The notes: generated by a model not told the origin, from the sequence alone. Counted from the stretch's first letter, positions 46,004-55,327 are shown. The stretch: DNA of 64,000 nucleotides from Albibeggiatoa sp964388965 (GCA_964388965.1 CAYMCP010000003.1:1-64000), one strand, 5' to 3'. Made by a program: numbers and translations.

Positions 46004-47209
46004 ATGCGTTACAAGTACCAAGCGATTGATGAAAATGGGCAAGAAGTAGATGGCATCATTAGTACGGATAGCGAAAGAGATGCCGCACGTCAATTGCAGA
46101 AACGTGGTTTGACTGTAGTGAGTGTGGTTACAGTTGATAACAATAAATTAATTAAAATACCAACGCGCAACTCGAAACCTCAACAACGAGATGTATTAAC
46201 CGTATTGCATGAATTGACTACTTTATTGGAATCTGGTGTGTCTCTAATCGAAGCAGTTGAATCGCTTGCTCAATCTTTACATCATCCTGTTATTATTGAT
46301 AGTTTTGTTAAAATTGCAAGTAAATTACGTCAAGGAATCGCATTTTCTATTGTATTGCAACAAAGTGATTTGGATTTACCTTGGTATTTATATCAATTGG
46401 TTGAGGCAGGTGAATTGACTGGGAAAGTTGCTCAAGGTTTGCGTGATGGTGTAGCGCAATTGGAGTACGAAACCAAAATACAATCTGAAATGCGTAATGC
46501 GTTAATTTATCCAAGTATTTTAATTTTTTCAGGGATTACTGCGGTTTTATTGATTTTTATTGTTGTTGTACCACGTTTTGCGGGTATTTTGAAAACCAAA
46601 GGTGATGAAATCCCTTGGTTGGCTCAAGCGGTTTTGGGTACGGGCATGTTTTTTAATAATCATATTGAATTGATTATAGCGGCGACTGTAGGGATTGTAA
46701 CAATTATTGGCTATGTGCTCGGTCAAAAGACAATTCGTCTAAAAGTCAAAGATATAAGTGCGCGATTACCGATTATTGGCGTATGGATTATGGAGGCTGA
46801 AACCGGGCGGTGGGCGGCTATGTTGGGTACGTTATTAGAAAATAAAGTACCATTATTGCGTGGATTGGAATTAGCAGCGCAAAGTATTCAATTACCGAGT
46901 CTAAATGCACGACTTAATCAAGTCACTAAAGCGGTGCGCACCGGTTCAAATTTATCGCAAGCTTTGCAAGATAATGATGCACTAACTGCAACAGGACATA
47001 ATTTAATTCGTGCAGGTGAGAAGTCTGGAAAATTGCCGCCAATGCTGCATTCTTTATCCAAATTGTTAGAAGAAAGTGGACGTAATCGGATGAAACGATT
47101 TTTATTATTGATTGAGCCACTTGCGATTTTAATTATTGGTAGTGTCATTGGTGTGATTATTACGGGTGTGATATTGGCGATTACGGCGGTGAATCAAGTA
47201 AATTTCTAA
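46004..47209 (+). CDS. gspF: Type II secretion inner-membrane platform protein GspF
   Basis: A 401-aa polytopic protein. The N-terminus YKYQAIDENGQEVDGIISTDSERDAARQLQKRG is the GspF cytoplasmic opening (shown here as its family phrase YQAIDENG). Two T2SSF domains follow (LTTLLESGVSLIEAVESL, and MLGTLLENKVPLLRGLELA). Hydrophobic segments lie near residues 168-190, 215-240 and 370-395. The lack of a long N-terminal extension favours GspF over PilC. It is alone, about 9 kb from the pseudopilin genes, so the secretion genes are scattered. Confidence 0.85.
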   Translation: MRYKYQAIDENGQEVDGIISTDSERDAARQLQKRGLTVVSVVTVDNNKLIKIPTRNSKPQQRDVLTVLHELTTLLESGVSLIEAVESLAQSLHHPVIIDSFVKIASKLRQGIAFSIVLQQSDLDLPWYLYQLVEAGELTGKVAQGLRDGVAQLEYETKIQSEMRNALIYPSILIFSGITAVLLIFIVVVPRFAGILKTKGDEIPWLAQAVLGTGMFFNNHIELIIAATVGIVTIIGYVLGQKTIRLKVKDISARLPIIGVWIMEAETGRWAAMLGTLLENKVPLLRGLELAAQSIQLPSLNARLNQVTKAVRTGSNLSQALQDNDALTATGHNLIRAGEKSGKLPPMLHSLSKLLEESGRNRMKRFLLLIEPLAILIIGSVIGVIITGVILAITAVNQVNF

Positions 47210-47281
47210 AATTTTAAAAAAATAGTTTATATAATGAATGAGTTATGTCATGCTATTGTTTTAAATCGTTGGAGCAACACA

Positions 47282-47740
47282 ATGTCTGATATACGCGAAA
47301 CCAAAGCAACCTCTGAATTAGATCAGGTTTATATTAATGAATTTGCGAAAGAAAAGATGAGACAAGGCGAACGCTTTGATGACTTGTACAAAATCTTGTT
47401 TAATATTGAATTAGCGGCATTGTCCATCTACGTTTTACTGTTACGCTTCTTTTTTGCTAATCCCGTATCTGAGTTAAATATTGAATTTATATCTGCAACA
47501 ATCATATTTTGGTTTATTGCATTGGCTATTACAGTATACGGTTTTTTTCCTAAATATTACAAAAATGTAATGGAAACTGTGGTAAAACGTGAAGCGGGAC
47601 AAACGAGAACTCACACAGGAAAATACACGATTTTGGAATACTGTGATGCTGTTTCTGTTCATAAAAAACGTTATATTTTGCTTGCGTTAATAAGTTTTTG
47701 TCTCGGTTTAGTTTTTATTATCCCAACTCTAATATTGTAA
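47282..47740 (+). CDS. Small membrane protein with three predicted helices, unknown
   Basis: The ATG at 47282 follows GGAG by 7 nt and gives 152 aa; an upstream in-frame ATG at 47234 lacks a ribosome site. A charged N-terminal helix (EFAKEKMRQGERF) precedes two close hydrophobic segments (about residues 43-62 and 73-95). A basic loop and a third C-terminal segment (ILLALISFCLGLVFIIPTLIL) follow. No family recognised. It is 17 nt before a zinc-ribbon gene and probably co-transcribed with it. Confidence 0.6.
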   Translation: MSDIRETKATSELDQVYINEFAKEKMRQGERFDDLYKILFNIELAALSIYVLLLRFFFANPVSELNIEFISATIIFWFIALAITVYGFFPKYYKNVMETVVKREAGQTRTHTGKYTILEYCDAVSVHKKRYILLALISFCLGLVFIIPTLIL

Positions 47741-47757
47741 TTTTAAAAGGTGATTTT

Positions 47758-47955
47758 ATGTGTACTACAAAGGAATTAGAATTTAAATGTCGTCATTGTG
47801 GGGAGATTTTTACTATAACCGTAGAAATTGGCGATAAAGAAAATTCATCGTTGGTTGAGACGACTGTGTATTGCGGAAATTGTGGCAAAGCTTGCACTGT
47901 CGAAATGTCTGAGCATGAGGTGCGTACTAGCAATTTATATCGTGGTGGTTCGTAG
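47758..47955 (+). CDS. Small zinc-ribbon protein
   Basis: A 65-aa protein starting at the ATG preceded by AAGGTG. Two Cys pairs, CRHCGE and CGNCGK, are spaced as in a treble-clef/zinc-ribbon fold, with beta-like Thr/Val stretches between. It may bind nucleic acid or serve as a structural partner. It follows the membrane protein gene by 17 nt. No named family assigned. Confidence 0.6.
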   Translation: MCTTKELEFKCRHCGEIFTITVEIGDKENSSLVETTVYCGNCGKACTVEMSEHEVRTSNLYRGGS

Positions 47956-48153
47956 TTGACGTAAACATCCTGCTAGAAAAAATGCGTTATAATTATTGTT
48001 TATTTTAATGAAAATAAAAAGTATTTATACAATTATCACAGTTATAAGCGTTTTTCTGCAATAAAACAATCTGTTCTAGGCGAAATGGAAAGGTTGACAA
48101 ATAAGTCACAAAGTCACAGACTATTAAAAAATATCATTAAGTGAATATTTCTC

Positions 48154-48750
48154 ATGTCGCAAACCCTCGCCCATCCTTTCATTATCCGTCCTGATGCGAA
48201 AATTATTGCTGATTTTCCACAACTTGTTGCTTTAGCTAAACAATTGAGCATTAAGTATGTTCATGACCACCTTGTGACTGATGCCGATTTGCAACAAATT
48301 GGTGCATTATTGTGGCAAGCATTAAACGTTGAATCTGAATTAAACGCCGCTAAACAAGCCGCAGGAACGCAGATTTTACCGATTGTGATTGCAACTGATA
48401 ATCCCGCGTTATTTTCTTTGCCTTGGGAGTGTTTGTTTCATCCGCAAGAAGGCTTTTTAGCCAAACACCCGCGTTATACTTTATCGCGTCAATGGCAGCA
48501 AATGGATTTAGGCGATGTGCCAAAAGGTGCGTTACAAGCTTTATTATTTACTTCGCAACCTGATGATTTAAATGCAGAATCGGCGCGTTTGGATATTGAA
48601 ACCGAACAAGTCAAAGTATTGGAAGCGTTGGGAAATGCAGAAAATGATGGCTTGGTACAGTTGGAAATTTTAGATGATGGACGCTTTAGCACTTTGAAAG
48701 AGACTTTGCGTAATCGTGAATGTCATTTGTTATTTTTGAGTGGACACTGA
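48154..48750 (+). pseudogene. CHAT-ATPase-TPR protein, N-terminal fragment
   Basis: First 198 codons of a gene that continues in another frame from about 48751. They hold the start of a CHAT (caspase-like) domain: IVIATDNPALFSLPWECLF and CHLLFLSGH. The frame stops at TGA 48748-48750 because TGAGTGGACAC is present twice (48737-48758). With one copy removed the frame reads on as LSGHGIFKAEAF, and the whole gene (48154-51215) would encode 1016 aa. The break falls exactly at the catalytic His motif SGHG. Confidence 0.75.
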
Positions 48751-51215
48751 GTGGACACGGGATATTTAAGGCAGAGGCTTTTAGTGACGCACCCGCAGAA
48801 GCTTATTTTTTATTTGAGGGTGAAAACGGTTTAGGTGAGCAGGTTTCAGGGCAGGATATTGCGCAATTGTTTTACGGGACAAAAGTGCAATGCGTGGTGT
48901 TGGCGGCGTGTCAGTCGGGCAAAGCAAGTTCGGATGATTTAAATGCCAGTTTAACTACTCGTTTAATGCAAGTAGGTGTGCCGCATGTGATTGGAATGCG
49001 TGAATCGGTATCGGATGTTGCTGCTATCGTATTTACTGAGTATTTGTGTCGGGCGTTGGTGAATCAAAATAATATTGAAGTGGCAGTACAGCAAGCACGG
49101 GAAAAAGTCAGCGATACCAATATGTTAAGTGCGTTTTGGGATGTTTATGGCAAGCAAGATGAAAGTTATGAACAGTGGAATTTACCGCATTTAATCAGTT
49201 TGCAGCCGTTGCGTCCGTTAATTGACTGGGATTTTGAACCACAACAACGTGTTAGTACGCAAATGTTTGTGGAAAGTTTGCAAAATATTACGTTACCGAA
49301 AAAATTTATTGGACGGCGTAAGGAATTGCGTGAATTGGGTTCAGCTTTGTTTGCGGGTAAATTAAAACAGCTTTTTATCACCGGTGCAGGTGGTCAAGGT
49401 AAAACGGCATTAGCAGGACAATTAGCGAAAAAATTAAAAGCGCAGGGTTATTTGGTGTTGGCGTATTCAGCGCGGGAAAGTGATGCGAATTGGCAACAAT
49501 TTTTGTTTGATGCGCAATTTGGTTTAGATACGCAGTTATCTGAAATGTTGGATAAAAAGTTGATTTTGTGCAAAAACGCAACCCAGGAAGCACAGTTATA
49601 TTTACAATTTTTATTACAGCAATCTAAACAAAAATTAGTGTTATTTTTCGATAATTTAGAAACTGTGCAGACTGAAGATGGAACGTTGCAAGATGAAAAT
49701 TTACAGGCATGGATTGACGTTGCGCAGCGTTTAAATAAACCGATTTTGTTATTGACTTCGCGTTGGTGTTTGCCGAATTGGAAAAAACCACAGCATCATG
49801 TATTGGCGCGTCCGAGTTACGGCGATTTTTTACGTTATTTGAAGGAATTGGATAATGAGCGCAATCAGAATCTACAAAATGGATTGCGTGCAAAAATGGA
49901 TGTAAGACGAGAGTTGTATCAAAAATTAGGCGGTAATTTCAAAGGCTTAGAGTTGTATCACGCAGTAGAAAATGAAGCGGGTTTTGATAGACTGGCTTTT
50001 TTAGCCAATATTGCCCAAGCGCAGGAGGGATTGCAGGCATTTATGGCAGTGGCGCAGGTGGTGGATTATTTAACGCCAGAACAGCGTACTTTATTGGAAC
50101 GTTTAACGGTGTATCAAACGCCTGTGCGGAATATGGGAGTCAATCGAATTAATCAGGATTTATCTGAGCCAATGACATTGCTTAAACGTTTGATAGCATT
50201 ATCGTTAGTGGACGTAGAAACAGAAAGTAATAATGAGTTGTATCAAATCTCGCCTTTGGTGGGGGAATGGTTAGGTAATCGAGAATCATTGCCTATGGAT
50301 TTGCGCGAAAAGGCGGCTCAGTATCAGTTGTGGGTATTTGAGCATTTACACAAAACACTTTCTCAAGCGATTATAGCTCATGAAGCATTGGTATTTGCAA
50401 AACAGTACGAAGAGGCAAATAAATTTGCAATAGACGAAATTGTTGGGCGTTTAATTCATGTTGGCATGTCTCGACAGGCACTAACGGAATGGTTGCCCAC
50501 TTTGTGCGAGTCAGATCAGCCAGAGATTAAGGGTGATGCTTTGAACTATACAGGAATGGCTTACTTCAACATTGGAGACTATGAGACCGCGTTAGGGTAT
50601 TTAAAACAATCGCTTTTGATTGCTCAGGAAATTGGAGACCGTAACGGCGAAGGCACCACTTTGAACAATATTTCTCAAATTTACCATGCAAGAGGGGACG
50701 ATGAGACCGCGTTAGGGTATTTAAAACAATCGCTTTTGATAAGACAAGAAATCGGCGACCGTCGCGGCGAAGGCACCACTTTGAACAATATTTCAGGAAT
50801 CTATGGAGCAAGAGGGGATTATGAGACCGCGTTAGACTATCTAAAACAATCGCTTTTGATAAGACAAGAAATCGGCGACCGTAGCGGCGAAGGCACCACT
50901 TTGGGCAATATTTCTCAAATTTACTCGGCAAGAGAGGACTATGAGACCACGTTAGACTATTTAAAACAATCGCTTTTGATTCGACAAGAAATCGGCGATA
51001 TAGCTGGTCTGTGTGCAACTTTATTTAATATCGGGCATATTCACTGGACAAATCAAGAACAACAAGAAGCTATTGCAGCTTGGATGCAAACGTATTTAAT
51101 GGCTAAAAAAATTGGTGAAGCGCAAGCTTTAAATGCCTTAGATAATTTAGCCAAAGAACTGGGCGGCACAGGACTGGAAATGTGGGAAGAGTTGGCAAAG
51201 CAACTAGACTCATGA
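48720..51215 (+). CDS. CHAT-ATPase-TPR protein, C-terminal fragment
   Basis: An 831-codon frame that carries most of the protein. The CHAT part has His in LSGHG and Cys in VLAACQSGKA. A STAND-type ATPase follows (IGRRKELRELG, Walker A GAGGQGKTALAG, Walker B-like LVLFFDNLET). A winged-helix-like stretch leads to 3.5 to 4 nearly identical TPRs of 40 residues (YETALGYLKQSLLI...). The architecture resembles bacterial NLR-like sensors with a protease effector. Its own ATG at 48720 has no Shine-Dalgarno, so full-length product probably requires loss of the duplicated 11 bp, slippage, or may not be made. Confidence 0.75.
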   Translation: MSFVIFEWTLSGHGIFKAEAFSDAPAEAYFLFEGENGLGEQVSGQDIAQLFYGTKVQCVVLAACQSGKASSDDLNASLTTRLMQVGVPHVIGMRESVSDVAAIVFTEYLCRALVNQNNIEVAVQQAREKVSDTNMLSAFWDVYGKQDESYEQWNLPHLISLQPLRPLIDWDFEPQQRVSTQMFVESLQNITLPKKFIGRRKELRELGSALFAGKLKQLFITGAGGQGKTALAGQLAKKLKAQGYLVLAYSARESDANWQQFLFDAQFGLDTQLSEMLDKKLILCKNATQEAQLYLQFLLQQSKQKLVLFFDNLETVQTEDGTLQDENLQAWIDVAQRLNKPILLLTSRWCLPNWKKPQHHVLARPSYGDFLRYLKELDNERNQNLQNGLRAKMDVRRELYQKLGGNFKGLELYHAVENEAGFDRLAFLANIAQAQEGLQAFMAVAQVVDYLTPEQRTLLERLTVYQTPVRNMGVNRINQDLSEPMTLLKRLIALSLVDVETESNNELYQISPLVGEWLGNRESLPMDLREKAAQYQLWVFEHLHKTLSQAIIAHEALVFAKQYEEANKFAIDEIVGRLIHVGMSRQALTEWLPTLCESDQPEIKGDALNYTGMAYFNIGDYETALGYLKQSLLIAQEIGDRNGEGTTLNNISQIYHARGDDETALGYLKQSLLIRQEIGDRRGEGTTLNNISGIYGARGDYETALDYLKQSLLIRQEIGDRSGEGTTLGNISQIYSAREDYETTLDYLKQSLLIRQEIGDIAGLCATLFNIGHIHWTNQEQQEAIAAWMQTYLMAKKIGEAQALNALDNLAKELGGTGLEMWEELAKQLDS
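48737..48758 (+). repeat. 11-bp tandem duplication that breaks the CHAT frame
   Basis: TGAGTGGACAC occurs at 48737-48747 and again at 48748-48758 without a gap. It encodes the Ser-Gly-His of the CHAT active site. Because 11 is not a multiple of 3, the second copy shifts the frame and makes a TGA stop at once. Confidence 0.9.
50574..50997 (+). repeat. 120-bp tandem repeats encoding TPRs
   Basis: Units beginning around 50574, 50694, 50814 and 50934 share long identical words such as GAGACCGCGTTAG and TTAAAACAATCGCTTTTGAT. The near identity at DNA level indicates recent duplication or conversion. Each unit codes for one 40-residue TPR. Confidence 0.85.
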
Positions 51216-51226
51216 CGCGGTGCGTC
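51214..51226. repeat. GACGC/GCGTC palindrome at the CHAT gene stop
   Basis: GACGC (51214-51218) and GCGTC (51222-51226) with centre GGT overlap the TGA stop at 51213-51215. It is the same palindrome type as at 17222, 26187 and 55228. Confidence 0.4.
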
Positions 51227-51271
51227 TGCACTGCATTCCTATTAAATTAATATTCATTTTAAAGATGTCAA

Positions 51272-51403
51272 ATGAGTTCTACAGAAGGTTGGATAGTAAA
51301 GTTGAATCCTAGTGCTTTGGCTATTTTAGATACAGTTGCAAAGCTGGGATGTCCGTCTAATGAGCTAAATTATGCAATTGTTTATCGTTCGTCAGCAATC
51401 TAG
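51272..51403 (+). CDS. Possible 43-aa protein or gene remnant, unknown
   Basis: A short frame (MSSTEGWIVKLNPSALAILDT...) in the 334-bp gap between the CHAT gene and yajQ (51216-51549). No Shine-Dalgarno and no recognised family. It may be a degenerate start of a lost gene. Listed only because the composition looks coding. The rest of the gap shows nothing else. Confidence 0.25.
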   Translation: MSSTEGWIVKLNPSALAILDTVAKLGCPSNELNYAIVYRSSAI

Positions 51404-51549
51404 CTTGTTCTGTAAGAACTGTTGCGCAAATAATGGCATGGTGAAAATCCCGTTAGCTGCTCAATGTGAGAGATAAATAAGTTTGGCAATGTTTAGCTAA
51501 ATTGTGGGATAATGTCGGTTTTAATGTCAGTTATTTTTAGGGAGACGCA

Positions 51550-52032
51550 ATGCCTTCATTTGATATTGTTTCTGAAGTCGATGCGCACGAAGTCACTAAT
51601 GCTGTTGATCAAACGAATCGTGAATTAGCAACCCGATTTGATTTTAAAGGCTCTGATGCCAAAGTAGAATATAATGTAGATAGTCTGACTTTGATTGCAG
51701 AAACAGATTTTCAGTTGCAGCAAATTCAAGATATTTTACACATCAAAATGACTAAGCGTGGTATCGATATTTTATCCCTAGAAGCCAAGCAGCCGGAATT
51801 ACAACACAAATCCGCTAAACAAATCATTATGATTAAGCAGGGTGTGGATGCTGATACCGCAAAAAAGATTGTAAAATGGATAAAAGACACTAAATTGAAA
51901 GTACAAGCCTCAATTCAGGGTGAGAAAGTGCGAGTCACTGGCAAAAAGCGTGATGATTTGCAACAGGTGATCACGATGCTAAAAGAACAAAAACTCAGTT
52001 TACCATTACAATTCATTAATTTTCGAGATTAG
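51550..52032 (+). CDS. yajQ: YajQ-family nucleotide-binding protein
   Basis: A 160-aa protein of the YajQ family, some members of which bind cyclic di-GMP and act as regulators. It matches throughout: MPSFDIVSEVD, the TRFDFKGS loop, TKRGIDILSLE, AKKIVKWIKDTKLKVQASIQG and a C-terminal PLQFINFRD. GGGAG precedes the ATG. dsbC starts 9 nt after its stop, so the two are probably co-transcribed. Confidence 0.95.
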   Translation: MPSFDIVSEVDAHEVTNAVDQTNRELATRFDFKGSDAKVEYNVDSLTLIAETDFQLQQIQDILHIKMTKRGIDILSLEAKQPELQHKSAKQIIMIKQGVDADTAKKIVKWIKDTKLKVQASIQGEKVRVTGKKRDDLQQVITMLKEQKLSLPLQFINFRD

Positions 52033-52041
52033 GAGCTTTAC

Positions 52042-52767
52042 ATGCGTTTTATACTATTCAGTTTGTTTTTTTCATTGGCTAGCATCAGTTGGGCGGAAGA
52101 GGTGCCTAAAGTGGTGTCGGATACGTTAAAAAATTTAGTCAACGTGCCAAATATTAACATCGATGTTGCTAAATCGCCTATTTCTGGTTTATATGAGGCG
52201 ACTATTGGTAGTGAGGTGGTTTACATTAGCGAAGATGGTAAGTATTTACTTGTTGGTGACATTCGTGATACAGCAACCCGTGAAAATATTACCAACCGTA
52301 AACGTAATGAATTACGAATGAAAAGTATAGATGATATACCCGATAACGAAACTGTTGTGTTTGCACCTCAAAACAAAGTTCAATATACCATTGATGTATT
52401 TACCGATGTAGATTGCCCATATTGCGCTAAATTGCATCAAGAAGTGCCTGAATTGAATAAAAATGGGGTTAAAGTACGTTATTTAGCATTCCCACGCGCT
52501 GGTATGCACTCAGAGACCTATAACACAATGCAATCGATCTGGTGTGCAGAAGACCGTCCACAAGCAATGACCAATGCAAAAGCGGATAAACCTATTGCAG
52601 AAAAAACGTGTAACAATCCTATTTCAAAACAATATCGTCTAGGTCAGCAAATTGGTGTATCTGGTACGCCCGCGATAATTTTACCGAGTGGTGAATTATT
52701 ACCCGGTTATTTGCCAGCAGCTAAGTTAATTGCGTACTTGAAAGGCGAATTAGATTCTTTTCGTTAA
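52042..52767 (+). CDS. dsbC: Thiol:disulfide interchange protein DsbC
   Basis: Periplasmic disulfide isomerase of 241 aa. Signal peptide ends ISWAEE. An N-terminal dimerisation domain precedes the thioredoxin fold with the active site DCPYCAKLHQE. A second Cys pair (IWCAEDR and KTCNNPI) corresponds to the structural disulfide of DsbC, and the cis-Pro loop is SGTPAII. AGGAG lies 7 nt before the ATG. Confidence 0.95.
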   Translation: MRFILFSLFFSLASISWAEEVPKVVSDTLKNLVNVPNINIDVAKSPISGLYEATIGSEVVYISEDGKYLLVGDIRDTATRENITNRKRNELRMKSIDDIPDNETVVFAPQNKVQYTIDVFTDVDCPYCAKLHQEVPELNKNGVKVRYLAFPRAGMHSETYNTMQSIWCAEDRPQAMTNAKADKPIAEKTCNNPISKQYRLGQQIGVSGTPAIILPSGELLPGYLPAAKLIAYLKGELDSFR

Positions 52768-53040
52768 TTTTCTGATTAGCACCTTTTGTATTCACATTAG
52801 CGTGCTATGCGGACAAACAACTTTCTCACCGTTTCTACCAAACAACATTGTTGTAACTGATCTCGGTGTGGAAGTATGTGCTGTTTTTTTGTTGTAGGCA
52901 CGCGCAATATTTTGTTATGAGCTTTGTTAGATTAACCGTGTTCATTAGTGTGGTTAAAGTTAATAAACGTGAACAAAATAGCGTTTGTTAAGAAAAAGTG
53001 ATCGGATATAAAAATACGCCGAAAATTTTTTGATTAGAGC
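52768..53040. other. Gap upstream of tRNA-Met
   Basis: No gene is seen in the 321 bp between dsbC and the tRNA (promoter annotated separately). An imperfect inverted repeat, TTAACC...GGTTAA, lies near 52930-52957 and could be a dsbC terminator stem, but there is no T run. Confidence 0.4.
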
Positions 53041-53069
53041 TTGACTTTCTAACTACAAGATAGCATAAT
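53041..53069 (+). promoter_or_regulatory. Sigma-70 promoter for tRNA-Met
   Basis: TTGACT (53041-53046) and CATAAT (53064-53069) are separated by 17 nt. The tRNA begins 19 nt after the -10 box, a normal distance for a stable RNA promoter. Confidence 0.7.
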
Positions 53070-53088
53070 GCCAATCCTTTCAAGCAGT

Positions 53089-53165
<77 letters not shown>

Positions 53166-53199
53166 TCTTAATTCCCAATAACAAATCTTCCTGTTCGGT

Positions 53200-53592
53200 A
53201 TGATGAGACCTAAACCTACGCTTGGTATGCACCATGTCGCTTTAAATGTTTCTGATGTTAAGGCTTGTGAGCATTTTTATATCAATCTTGTCGGTATGCG
53301 TGTTGAGTGGCGACCCGACCCCGATAATGTCTATTTAACTTCAGGCTCTGATAACGTAGCTATTCACAAGGCTGCTGAGTCGCTAACTAATAGTAATCAG
53401 CATTTAGATCACATTGGCTTCATTATCGAGTCGGTTGAACAGGTTGACTTATGGCATGACTATCTGGTCGCAAATGGGGTTAAAATCAAAAATCCACCAC
53501 GTACACACCGAGATGGAGCACATAGTTTTTATTGCTATGATCCAGATGGTAACGTTGTTCAATTTATTTACCATCCACCCCTAATAAATTAA
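53200..53592 (+). CDS. VOC-superfamily (glyoxalase-like) protein
   Basis: A 130-aa protein with two beta-alpha-beta-beta-beta units: LGMHHVALNVSDVKACEHFY and LDHIGFIIESVEQV, ending in YDPDGNVVQFIYHPP. The metal-site His residues HH and DHIGF are present, while the final Glu is replaced by Gln in NVVQF. The substrate cannot be told. It begins 35 nt after the tRNA. Confidence 0.85.
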   Translation: MMRPKPTLGMHHVALNVSDVKACEHFYINLVGMRVEWRPDPDNVYLTSGSDNVAIHKAAESLTNSNQHLDHIGFIIESVEQVDLWHDYLVANGVKIKNPPRTHRDGAHSFYCYDPDGNVVQFIYHPPLIN

Positions 53593-53911
53593 TTAGCTTG
53601 ATAGATAAAATCTAAATTGTCATATTAAAAATAAATAAAAATTGTTAATTCCAGTTAGCTCATTCCTTGCCTCACCAAACTCTCGCAACCCTAAACGTAA
53701 ACGTGCTTTCTGGTTTTATTTATCAATTAATAGCAAGCAACACGTATCTTTAAGTTATCTAATATAGAATTTTCTGATAGTAAAATCATTTTATATCAAA
53801 GAGTTAAGCAACACAAATCACGCGAATTAATGATCAATCTTAGATTAAAACTTGACAATAATAAGCAGTTGCAATAAACAGTAGGTGGGCAACAATCATA
53901 GGTATGTTTTT

Positions 53912-55204
53912 TTGGACGGATTTCATACAAGTATCCTGTTAGGGATATTGGTTTTCTTAATTATCGCATCAGGCTTTTTTTCAGCCTCAGAAACAAGCAT
54001 GATGGCTATTAACCGTTACCGTTTACGTCATCTTGCCGCGAAAAACCACAAAGCAGCTAAACGCGTTTGTGAGTTACTAGAACGCCCCGACCGATTAATT
54101 GGTGTTATTTTATTAGGCAACAATTTTGTCAATATTCTTGCCTCATCTATTGCTACCGTCATTGCGATTGATCTGATGGGAGAGGCGGGTGTACCCATTG
54201 CAGCCGCATTACTGACAGTCTTAATTCTAATTTTTAGCGAAGTCACACCTAAAACCATCGCCGCAACGAATCCTGAACGCATCGCATTTCCAGCCTCTCT
54301 TATTATCAAACCACTACTACAATTATTGTATCCACTTGTTTGGATGCTCAATGTCGCAGGAAGTGGTTTATTAAAATTAATGGGTGTATCGCAACTTCAT
54401 GAGGATAGTCATCGTTTAAGCAGTGATGAATTGCGTACCGTAGTGCATGAAGCTGAGGGGATTATTCCTAAACGCCATCAGCAAATGTTACTAAGTATTT
54501 TGGATTTGGAAAAAGTTACGGTAGACGACATTATGATTCCACGTCACGAAATTATTGGAATTGATTTAAATTCACCACTAGACTTGATTCGAGAGCAATT
54601 AGCAACAGCACAACATACACGTTTACCACTGTACCGAGAAAATATTGATAATGTGATTGGTATCCTACATTTGCGTAAAACAATACGTTTATTTGAGCAC
54701 GAAACGATTAGCAAAGAAGATTTAGAAAAAATTGCAAAAGATTTATATTTTGTGCCAGAAGGGACACCTTTAAATACACAATTACTTAATTTTCAAAGAC
54801 ATAAACGTAGAATTGGCTTAGTAGTCAACGAATATGGTGATATTCAAGGTTTGGTGACTTTGGAGGATATTTTAGAAGAAATTGTTGGCGATTTTACGAC
54901 CAATCCCTCCGACGTGTTATCTCCAGATTTTCATCCTTTAGATGATGGCAGTTATTTGGTAGACGGTAGTATTACGATTCGGGAACTTAATCGCGCAATG
55001 AAATGGCATTTACCGACCGAAGGACCTAAAACTTTAAATGGATTGATTTTGGAATATTTAGAAGCAATACCAGAAGCGGGCATTAGTTTACGTTTAGAAG
55101 GCTATCCAATGGAAATTATGCAGACTGGTGAGAGAGTCATTAAAACAGTCCGGGTTTATCCAAATCGCTGGCAACCTGCATCAAAAAAGCTTAATGAGCA
55201 ATAA
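53912..55204 (+). CDS. CNNM/CorC-HlyC-type membrane protein with CBS domains
   Basis: DUF21 membrane domain (three to four hydrophobic segments; SGFFSASETSMMAINRYRLRHLA), a CBS pair (about 205-330; VDDIMIPRHEIIGI and IGLVVNEYGDIQGLVTLEDILEEIVGDF) and a C-terminal CorC_HlyC domain. It is probably a Mg2+/Co2+ transporter or efflux modulator. The TTG at 53912, 9 nt after AGG, gives the usual distance to the first helix; a GTG at 53885 is the alternative. About 430 aa. Confidence 0.88.
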   Translation: MDGFHTSILLGILVFLIIASGFFSASETSMMAINRYRLRHLAAKNHKAAKRVCELLERPDRLIGVILLGNNFVNILASSIATVIAIDLMGEAGVPIAAALLTVLILIFSEVTPKTIAATNPERIAFPASLIIKPLLQLLYPLVWMLNVAGSGLLKLMGVSQLHEDSHRLSSDELRTVVHEAEGIIPKRHQQMLLSILDLEKVTVDDIMIPRHEIIGIDLNSPLDLIREQLATAQHTRLPLYRENIDNVIGILHLRKTIRLFEHETISKEDLEKIAKDLYFVPEGTPLNTQLLNFQRHKRRIGLVVNEYGDIQGLVTLEDILEEIVGDFTTNPSDVLSPDFHPLDDGSYLVDGSITIRELNRAMKWHLPTEGPKTLNGLILEYLEAIPEAGISLRLEGYPMEIMQTGERVIKTVRVYPNRWQPASKKLNEQ

Positions 55205-55227
55205 TTTTATACAATTTGAACTCGCGT

Positions 55228-55292
55228 GACGACGCACCGTCGTCCAACAGGACGCGGCGGCATCAGAATGAGAAGTGCAAAATTTATTTTGC
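55228..55292. repeat. Two palindromes between corC-like gene and ppsA
   Basis: GACGACG-CAC-CGTCGTC (55228-55244) is a perfect stem and GCAAAAT-TT-ATTTTGC (55277-55292) is a second. They lie between two convergent genes. The first belongs to the GACGC/GCGTC set; the second is shared with 44549-44639. Confidence 0.5.
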
Positions 55293-55327
55293 CAAAAAGT
55301 GAACGATAGCTGTAGAAAACAACAACC

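Noticed and set aside
50574..50997. Regularly spaced repeats that could suggest a CRISPR array
   Set aside because: The period is 120 bp with no unique spacers, and the units are coding TPRs in frame.
50566..51018. 150-residue minus-strand frame with apparent internal repeats
   Set aside because: The repeats are only the reverse of the 120-bp TPR units of the CHAT protein.
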